Origin: Candidatus Dormiibacterota bacterium
GTDB lineage: Bacteria > Chloroflexota > Dormibacteria > Aeolococcales > Aeolococcaceae
Length of the DNA: 64,000 nucleotides
Assembly: GCA_003153505.1 (NCBI GenBank)
Contig: PLZA01000014.1
Location: 75,687 to 139,686, forward strand
Reading direction: 5' to 3'
Shown here: positions 58,083-64,000 of the stretch, piece by piece
How the letters are laid out: each line of letters begins with the position of its first letter
Position numbering within the stretch: position 1 is the first letter of the stretch
The notes under the pieces: model-generated
Told to the model about the DNA's origin: nothing
Databases searched by the model: none
The model's input: the letters and a program-made list of their open reading frames with translations, nothing else
Program-made: the position numbers and the translations under genes

Positions 58083-59474
58083 TTACGAGACTTTGACGTG
58101 ACCGCCGCGAACCCGCGCCGCGGTCGACTGGAGCAGGACGGGCTCGTCGGGCTGATGCACCACGACGGCGGCCGCGGAGGGCCGGAGGCTGGTTGCGGCG
58201 GGCCCCTCGAAGACCACTTTCACAGCGCCGGCCGCCGTGCCCGCCTGGGCGATTGCCAGGGCCGCAGTGTATTCATCCAGCGGGAATCGGTGGGTCACGA
58301 CGCCGTCGACCGGGAAGCTGGAGTCGCTCAACCACTCGCGGATTGTGCCGAAGGTGCGCTTCCCGTCGGGCTCGCGGCCGTACGACGCAGCCCCACGCAC
58401 CGTGAGCTCGCGAGCCCAGATGAGCGACCACTCGATCTCGTGGCGGCCGGAGCGGCCACAGAGGACCAGCGTGCCGCCGGCGCGGAGCAGACGTACGGCG
58501 AGGTCGATGCTGAGCGCCGAAGCTCGGCAGTCGAAGACCACGTCGACGCCGCCGTCGAGCACCGGGAGGCCGCCCCCGGCGGGTCGCATCAGGCGAGCCT
58601 CCATGTGTTCGGCGGTCTTCTGCAGCATCTGCTCTGACGATCCGTGCCAGACGCGATTGGCGCCGATCGAACGGATTGCCATGAAGGCGGCGTTGGGATC
58701 TCCGCTGAGCGGAGCGCTCTCGCGGTGACGCCGGCCCAGCCGGGGCCGCGTGGTGCTTCTTGCGTCGTGGAGCACGATGATGTCGAGGTCCGGGTGCATC
58801 CGCCGGAGCGTCGCCACGATCAGCCGGCTCAGTGCTCCCGAGCCGATCACCACGGCGGTGTCGCCTCGACGGGTCCACCGCAGGACGGCGTGCAGCGCCG
58901 TGGCCGCAGGCTCGGCAAGGACACCGCGCTGGTCGGAGATGCCGTCGGCGGGGACCAGCATGTCCTCGTGGACCAGGAAGCCTTCGCTCCAGCCGCCACC
59001 AGCCTTCTCACTCGATCCAACCGACCGGCCCGAACAGAGTGAGCCGCCGCGGTCCGCGTTCTCGCACAGGTGGGTGTCACCGGCGCGGCAGCGCCGGCAC
59101 TCGGCCAGGCCTTTGTGTGCGCAGCGGAGGGTCGGTTCGACCAGGACGCGATCGCCCTCGCGAACCCATCGCGTCGATGAGGCCCGCTCGACGACGCCGA
59201 CGACCTCGTGCCCGGGAATGAATGTCCCCGCGGCACCGTAGGCGCTGAGCACGTTGGGCACCGGGTCGCGGTGCACCAGAGCGAGGTCCGTCCCGCAGAT
59301 TCCCGCCAGCGCCGGCCGGATCAGTACCCAGCCAGGACCCGGGGGCACCGGAGTCCTGACGTCGCGCACCTCCACTGGAAGCGAGGAGCTCGCCTGCGCG
59401 CGGCGACGCCGGCCGCGGCCCCGACCGCCGGAGCCAGGGTCGATGAGGGTCGGGTCGACGACTAGCGCCCGCAT
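58083..59474 (-). CDS. Zinc-dependent medium-chain dehydrogenase (glucose/alcohol type)
   Basis: A 463-residue enzyme, longer than usual (about 350-380). The catalytic zinc site is in LAGICGTDLALVHRDPV and GHEVVGVVERA. The structural-zinc region is CRRCRAGDTHLCENADRGG. The cofactor site is AVVIGSGALSRLIVATLRRM. The extra length is in a basic N-terminal loop (GGRGRGRRRRAQA), a mid insertion after the cofactor site and a C-terminal tail. ATG 59474 is chosen. The substrate is not known. Confidence 0.8.
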   Translation of the reverse strand: MRALVVDPTLIDPGSGGRGRGRRRRAQASSSLPVEVRDVRTPVPPGPGWVLIRPALAGICGTDLALVHRDPVPNVLSAYGAAGTFIPGHEVVGVVERASSTRWVREGDRVLVEPTLRCAHKGLAECRRCRAGDTHLCENADRGGSLCSGRSVGSSEKAGGGWSEGFLVHEDMLVPADGISDQRGVLAEPAATALHAVLRWTRRGDTAVVIGSGALSRLIVATLRRMHPDLDIIVLHDARSTTRPRLGRRHRESAPLSGDPNAAFMAIRSIGANRVWHGSSEQMLQKTAEHMEARLMRPAGGGLPVLDGGVDVVFDCRASALSIDLAVRLLRAGGTLVLCGRSGRHEIEWSLIWARELTVRGAASYGREPDGKRTFGTIREWLSDSSFPVDGVVTHRFPLDEYTAALAIAQAGTAAGAVKVVFEGPAATSLRPSAAAVVVHQPDEPVLLQSTAARVRGGHVKVS

Positions 59475-59582
59475 CGGACGTGCCAAAGGGTGATGTGGCC
59501 GCGAACAAGCGCGGCAGTGAACTCTCTCATCGCCTCGACTTGTGAGGATACCGTTGCTCACCCTTGCGGTGCAGCATTGACA

Positions 59583-60722
59583 ATGGGTCTGATGACCGAT
59601 CAGCCGCCCCCACCGAGCCCGCCGCCCGCGGACCTCGGCGCTTCGCCACCAGGCTGGGCCTCGCCGCCGGCCGGCTGGGGATCACCGCCGCCGGGCTGGG
59701 GGTCGCCACCTCCCGGATGGGGTTCGCCACCTCCCGGGTGGGGCGCACCGCCCGGTCCCTGGGGTCAGCCGCAACCGGGCTGGAACCCGGGATTCATGCC
59801 GTCTCAGGTCGGATCGGGGCGCTTTCGGTCGATGTCGGTCGGGGAGTGGCTCGATGCCACCTTCACCCTGTACCGCCGCAATTTCGCGCTGATCGCCTCG
59901 ATCAGCGCGGTCGTGCAGATTCCCTATGCGCTGCTCACCTGGCTGCTCTTCGAGCTCACCGGGGTTGCGACCTTCGTCCGCTCGCCCTTCTCCTCATTCA
60001 GCGCTCAGACGATCACCCCCGCGCAGGCGCAGCAGCTCCTCAACTCGTACCTCGGGGTGCTGGCGGTCACCGTCGGCCTGGTGCTGGTCAGTCTCCTGGT
60101 GATCGTTCCGCTCGGCGAGGCAGCGACAACCCGGGCGGTGAGTGACCGGTACCTCGATCGCCCGAGCTCGCTGCTGGCGGCGTACAGGGCTGCGTGGAGC
60201 CGACTCGGAGCGCTGATCGCAATGATCTGCATCCTGATCGGGGCGTACGCCGGGTCGCTGGGCGCGATCTTCGTGCTCGCCCTGCTGCTCGGCGCCGCGG
60301 GCGCAGGCGGGCTGGGTGCATTGGTCGCCGTGCTGGCGATCATCGCGCTGGTGCCTCTGCTGATCATGGTCTACGTGCGCACCGTGGTCGCCGTCCCGGC
60401 GATCGTGCTGGAGCGCGCCTCCGGCTGGCACGGCCTGCAGCGAAGCTGGTCGCTGATCGGCGGACGGTTCTGGCCGACGTTCGGTCGCATGCTCCTGCTC
60501 GCGCTGATCACCTCGATCATCTCGTCCGTGATCGCGGCAGTGTTCGAGCTTCCCGGGTCGGCTCTGATGCCCGGGAACACATTTGTCTTCGACCAGGTTG
60601 CAAGCGCGGTCGCGGCGGTCTTTGTCGGTCCGATCACGTACATCGGCGTGACCCTGCTGTACTACGACATCCGCATCCGCAAAGAAGGCTTCGATATCGA
60701 GATGCTCGCTCGATCGCTGTGA
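59583..60722 (+). CDS. Membrane protein with Pro-Gly-Trp repeats
   Basis: About 379 residues. The first 70 hold near-perfect repeats of GWGSPPP, encoded by 21-bp units. A short SMSVGEWLDATFTLYRRNF segment and six or so TM helices of the GPDPase-membrane/DUF7847 type follow. The start is ATG 59583 or 59592. It overlaps the DUF4129 gene (GTGA) and is the first gene of the MoxR-type operon. The repeats lie on the cytoplasmic side and may bind partners. Confidence 0.75.
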   Translation: MGLMTDQPPPPSPPPADLGASPPGWASPPAGWGSPPPGWGSPPPGWGSPPPGWGAPPGPWGQPQPGWNPGFMPSQVGSGRFRSMSVGEWLDATFTLYRRNFALIASISAVVQIPYALLTWLLFELTGVATFVRSPFSSFSAQTITPAQAQQLLNSYLGVLAVTVGLVLVSLLVIVPLGEAATTRAVSDRYLDRPSSLLAAYRAAWSRLGALIAMICILIGAYAGSLGAIFVLALLLGAAGAGGLGALVAVLAIIALVPLLIMVYVRTVVAVPAIVLERASGWHGLQRSWSLIGGRFWPTFGRMLLLALITSIISSVIAAVFELPGSALMPGNTFVFDQVASAVAAVFVGPITYIGVTLLYYDIRIRKEGFDIEMLARSL

Positions 60723-61660
60723 GGCGCCTGCTCGTCGCGGCCGTCATCTCGGTTGCTGGGATGACCGCTGCGGTGCCGGCAACCGTGTCGGCGCAGGCGG
60801 CCGGACCCTGCGTGACCCTCGAGTACATCGCGCTGCTCGTCCGTGCGGACAGCGCGCTGGCCGGCGTTCCCCCGCAGCCGCCCGCGGCCCTGGTGGCAAT
60901 CACCCAGGCCGAGGACATCGCACCGTCATCGAGCGCCGAGCTCGGGCCGATCATCGCGCTGCTCACCACCTCGCCTCCCGAGGTCACCACGAGCCGGCAG
61001 CGGATCGAGGTGCTGGTCACGACGCTCGCCCTGCCGGGCGGGTCGGCGTGCAACGTGGATTCCCGGGCCGCGGAGAACGCGCTCCGCCAGGTGTACTCGT
61101 CGTCTGTTTTTGCCGATCTCGACCAGAACCAACCACCCTCGCTGCTCGAGCGCATCGGCGCCGCCCTCAACTGGCTCCTCTCGCATCTCTTCGGATTGCT
61201 CGGCAGCGGCGGCTCGATACTGCTCGGCCTGCTCGTCCTCGGCGCCATCGCAGCCCTCGTGATCTACCGGCTTCGCGGGGTCGTCGGAGGGCGGCGCGCC
61301 CTCGGCCCGGGCGAGCCGGCAACGGCCGGCGACGATCCGGAGCGCGAGTGGCAGCTCGCCCTCCGAGCGGCGCAGCGCGGCGACTATCGCGAGGCGATCC
61401 GGCGGGCATTCCGTTCGGCATTGCTCGACGTCGCCGATCACCGAGCCCACCTCGATCGAGCCTGGACGACGCGCGAGATGCTCGCGACGCTCTCGGCGGA
61501 CGCCGAGCTGCTGGCGGTGGTTGCTCCCGCAGCGGGGTCATTCGACAGGGCCTGGTACGGGCGAGCGCCGGTCGGCTCGGATGACTGGGAGGTTGCGCGC
61601 GCCAGGTGCGAGGCGGTACGCCGGGTCTCCCGTCGCGTAACGGGAGCGCGCCAGGCGTGA
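60719..61660 (+). CDS. DUF4129 membrane protein
   Basis: A 313-residue protein with a signal peptide (LLVAAVISVAGMTAAVPATV), a helical periplasmic region, one TM helix (SILLGLLVLGAIAALVIYRL) and a C-terminal DUF4129 domain (ALRAAQRGDYREAIRRAFRS, DRAWTTREMLATL, FDRAWYGRAPV). GTG 60719 overlaps the previous stop. DUF4129 proteins accompany MoxR and DUF58 genes and are thought to belong to a membrane-linked chaperone or wall system. Confidence 0.8.
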   Translation: MRRLLVAAVISVAGMTAAVPATVSAQAAGPCVTLEYIALLVRADSALAGVPPQPPAALVAITQAEDIAPSSSAELGPIIALLTTSPPEVTTSRQRIEVLVTTLALPGGSACNVDSRAAENALRQVYSSSVFADLDQNQPPSLLERIGAALNWLLSHLFGLLGSGGSILLGLLVLGAIAALVIYRLRGVVGGRRALGPGEPATAGDDPEREWQLALRAAQRGDYREAIRRAFRSALLDVADHRAHLDRAWTTREMLATLSADAELLAVVAPAAGSFDRAWYGRAPVGSDDWEVARARCEAVRRVSRRVTGARQA

Positions 61661-62811
61661 CCAGGCCGCCGCTCTCCGCGATGCTGACCCTGATCGCCGC
61701 CCTCGCGATTCTCGCCGTCATCGCCATCGCCACCGCGATCCCGCCCAGCGACCAGCTCAACCCGTCGTCACGATCCGCCGGCACGCTCGGGACGCTGGCG
61801 CTGTACACCTGGTTCTCGAACCTGGGCCTCGACGTCAGCCGGGTGACCGGCACCTTCGACCTCACCGGCAGCGATGTGCTCTTCTGCTACGACCCGACCG
61901 TCGTGCTGTCGAGCACCGACGTCGATCGTGTGATGACCTTTCTACGTTCGGGTGGCGACCTGGTCCTCGTGGTCACGCCCGCGAGCCTCGCCGCGGCGGC
62001 TCCGCTGCTCAGCCGGCTCGAGGTGAACCCGTCCGCATCGGTGAATGGTGGTGTCGCCATCGTCGCGCAGCCCTTCGACAGCACCGACCGCGTCCGTTCG
62101 GTCCCGGTCGGGAGCGGGTTGACCTTCTCGGACCAGGCGCCCGTGGTGCCGATGCTCGTCGAGCGGAAGGAGGTCGTGGCTGCCATGGTTCGTGTCGGAG
62201 CGAGCGGGCGAGCCTTCGTGCTCGGCGATACCGCGCCGCTCTCCAACGACGGCCTCCGCCGTGGCGATTCGTCGTTTCTCGCCCTCAGCTTGCTGCAACG
62301 TGCACGCGGCGGCCGGATCAGCTTTGACGAGTACCACCATGGCGAGGGAACGGGGACGAGTGGCGCCGGCGCGATCTTCGACGGCCCGGTGGGGCTGGCG
62401 ACGCTCCTCGTCGGCCTGGTGGTGCTGCTCGCGATGGCCGTGAACGGTCGCCGGCTCGGCAAGCCCTCACACGACGGCGACGAAGCCACGGTGCCGAGCG
62501 CATCCGCCTATGTGACGGCGATGGGACAGCTCTTCGCACGCAGCCGCCAGCGCGGCCCGATCGCCGCACGCTATGCCGATGAGCTCAAACGCAGGATCGG
62601 CGCAGCGACCGGCGTGGACTGGCACCTCGACGATTCGGCGTTCTGCGCCGCAGTTTCGATGACGAGCGCGCAGTCGGCGCCGGCGCTCTCGTCACTCCTC
62701 GCCCAGGCACGCTCGCTTGCGGCGGGCCATCCGGACGAGCGAGAGCTGCTGCGCCTGGCACGCGATGTCGACGCCTGCGAGCGCCTGTGGACGGGCGCCC
62801 CAGTTGGATGA
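61657..62811 (+). CDS. DUF4350 membrane protein
   Basis: A 384-residue protein. One N-terminal TM helix (LIAALAILAVIAIATAIPPS) is followed by a DUF4350 (ThuA/GATase-like) domain (VMTFLRSGGDLVLVVTPAS, ISFDEYHHGEGTG), a second TM helix and a helical C-terminus. GTG 61657 overlaps the DUF4129 stop, so all operon genes are coupled. It is part of the MoxR cluster; its biochemical role is unknown. Confidence 0.8.
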   Translation: MTRPPLSAMLTLIAALAILAVIAIATAIPPSDQLNPSSRSAGTLGTLALYTWFSNLGLDVSRVTGTFDLTGSDVLFCYDPTVVLSSTDVDRVMTFLRSGGDLVLVVTPASLAAAAPLLSRLEVNPSASVNGGVAIVAQPFDSTDRVRSVPVGSGLTFSDQAPVVPMLVERKEVVAAMVRVGASGRAFVLGDTAPLSNDGLRRGDSSFLALSLLQRARGGRISFDEYHHGEGTGTSGAGAIFDGPVGLATLLVGLVVLLAMAVNGRRLGKPSHDGDEATVPSASAYVTAMGQLFARSRQRGPIAARYADELKRRIGAATGVDWHLDDSAFCAAVSMTSAQSAPALSSLLAQARSLAAGHPDERELLRLARDVDACERLWTGAPVG

Positions 62812-62833
62812 CCATGTGAGCGCGCAGGGCACA

Positions 62834-63802
62834 ATGCCTCCCGTGGCTCCCCAGAACGATGCAGCGGCGCTGCGCGCTGCGCTGCACGAGGCAATGGGGC
62901 GGGCTGTCGTCGGCCAGCTCCAGGTGATCGACGGGCTGTACATCGCGGTCCTCTGCGGCGGGCACGTGCTGCTCGAAGGCGTCCCTGGAACAGCGAAGAC
63001 GCTGATGGCGCGGACGCTCGCCGCTACCCTCGACGCGCGGTTCACGCGTATCCAGTTCACGCCAGACCTGCTCCCCTCCGACATCGTCGGGACCAGCGTC
63101 TACCGGCCGGACTCGGGCACCTTCGAGTACCGCAAAGGACCGATCTTCACCGACACGCTGCTCGCCGACGAGATCAACCGAGCGCCCGCCAAAACGCAGT
63201 CGGCTCTGCTGGAGGCGATGGAGGAGCGTCAGGTGACGTCCGACGGGGAGAGCCGCACGCTCGGTGATCGGTTCCTCGTGGTGGCCACGCAGAACCCGGT
63301 GGAGTACGAGGGGACGTATCCACTCCCGGAGGCGCAGCTGGATCGTTTCTTCTTCAAGCTGGAGGTCAACGTCCCTGAGCCCGCGACCGAGATGGTGATG
63401 CTGCGCCGCGTCGACGGCGGGTTCAACGCACACGACCTGACGGCGGCCGGGGTGACGGCAATCATCGACGCCGCAGCCCTCGCAAGGGTTCGCGCCGAGG
63501 TGGCGACCGTTCGCGTCTCCGACGAGGTGCTCGGCTACATCTCTGCAATCGTGACCGCGACGCGGACGAGCCCCGACCTCTCGCTGGGGGCCAGTCCGCG
63601 AGGGTCGATCGCGTTGCTCCTCGCCGGCAAGGCAATGGCCGCCATCCAGGGACGCGACTACGTCGTCCCGGACGATGTCAAGGACATCTGCATCCCCGCG
63701 CTCCGGCACCGGATGATGCGCCGGCCGGAGGCCGAGATCCAGGGAGTGTCGGAGGTCGCGGCGGTGCAGCGCGCCGTGGGCAGGGTCCCGGTCCCGAGGT
63801 GA
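62834..63802 (+). CDS. MoxR-family AAA+ ATPase
   Basis: A 322-residue ATPase. Walker A is EGVPGTAKTLMART, Walker B is LLADEINRAPAKTQSALLEA, and sensor 1 is VVATQNPVEYEGTYPLPEA. These are the full MoxR signature. ATG 62834 is chosen (GTG 62816 is possible). MoxR proteins act as chaperones for metal- or cofactor-containing complexes, with the DUF58 protein next in line. It completes the core of the operon. Confidence 0.93.
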   Translation: MPPVAPQNDAAALRAALHEAMGRAVVGQLQVIDGLYIAVLCGGHVLLEGVPGTAKTLMARTLAATLDARFTRIQFTPDLLPSDIVGTSVYRPDSGTFEYRKGPIFTDTLLADEINRAPAKTQSALLEAMEERQVTSDGESRTLGDRFLVVATQNPVEYEGTYPLPEAQLDRFFFKLEVNVPEPATEMVMLRRVDGGFNAHDLTAAGVTAIIDAAALARVRAEVATVRVSDEVLGYISAIVTATRTSPDLSLGASPRGSIALLLAGKAMAAIQGRDYVVPDDVKDICIPALRHRMMRRPEAEIQGVSEVAAVQRAVGRVPVPR

Positions 63803-63812
63803 CCGAGCGGCG

Positions 63813-64000
63813 ATGACGTGGCGTGGCGCCGGGCTCCTGCTGGCGCCGATCGCGGTCATCGCAGCGGGGGCTGCGGTACCGGCGATGTTCCTGGTTGGGC
63901 TCGCCCTCTTCGTGGTTGGGGCTGCTGCGATCGTGGCTGACTCGCGTCGCGCTCCTGGTACAGCGAGCATCCGCGTGGAGCGGGTGTGCAACGACCTGCT
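63813..64000 (+). CDS. DUF58 protein, 5' part only
   Basis: An ATG at 63813, 11 bp after the MoxR stop, opens a frame that runs off the window. Two N-terminal TM helices are seen (LLLAPIAVIAAGAAVPAMFL; GLALFVVGAAAIVADSRRA), followed by the start of a beta-rich region, as in DUF58 proteins, which almost always follow MoxR. Confidence 0.75.
   Translation, partial: MTWRGAGLLLAPIAVIAAGAAVPAMFLVGLALFVVGAAAIVADSRRAPGTASIRVERVCNDL

Noticed and set aside
59650..59760. 21-bp repeats as a possible satellite or CRISPR
   Set aside because: They encode the GWGSPPP repeats of a membrane protein and keep the reading frame throughout.

Overview
The window joins two different kinds of DNA. From base 1 to about 30.0-30.3 kb it is a plasmid-like or integrated conjugative element. 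It carries a small ParA and a ribbon-helix-helix partner, a winged-helix replication initiator followed by four 19-bp iterons, a relaxation-type protein, a VirD4/TraG-like coupling protein, an M48 membrane peptidase, a serine resolvase, an ArdC-like antirestriction protein and an SSB. It also holds a dense defence cargo. From about 30.5 kb to the end it is an ordinary high-GC chromosome with housekeeping genes and no mobile genes. The left end of the element is not in the window. The right junction lies near a tRNA-Tyr-like half and an 11-bp tandem repeat at 30.1-30.3 kb.

Element, left to right: partition and replication (0.1-2.6 kb), a structured non-coding region with a 103-nt three-way inverted repeat (2.9-3.0 kb), a mobilization trio (3.4-7.2 kb), a variable region with a HEPN-like gene, its truncated copy, a trypsin-like protease, a HEAT-repeat protein and a resolvase unit (7.2-14.1 kb), and a leading-region-like block in which ardC and ssb each follow an identical 49-nt repeat (14.1-18.5 kb). 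That block also contains an orphan TIR protein. Next come a two-gene CBASS (CD-NTase plus Cap15-like effector) and, on the minus strand, a coupled six-gene operon: DUF262/DUF1524 nuclease, HsdM, HsdS, HsdR, DUF45 metallopeptidase and UvrD-like helicase.

Chromosome: the order ino1, acyltransferase, pimA-like, PI-phosphate synthase encodes phosphatidylinositol and probably mannosylated PI synthesis. A type IV secretion fragment (VirB2-like, VirB6-like, LytM peptidase) shares a promoter core and a structured 5' leader with a distant secreted-protein gene at 44.4 kb. Other genes are a CsoR/permease metal locus, ACC deaminase, TypA, and a 2-oxoglutarate dehydrogenase in which lipoyl, E3-binding, E2 and E1 domains are fused, followed by lipoamide dehydrogenase. 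Further right are an RNase A-like toxin with a CdiI-like immunity gene, the Tdh-Kbl threonine pathway, two ECF sigma modules and the start of a MoxR/DUF58/DUF4129/DUF4350 operon.

The PI-lipid genes, the KGD-like E2-E1 fusion and the RskA/SigK pair point to an Actinomycetota-like or related high-GC soil lineage; Dormibacterota and terrestrial Chloroflexota are alternatives. The phylum cannot be settled from the sequence alone.
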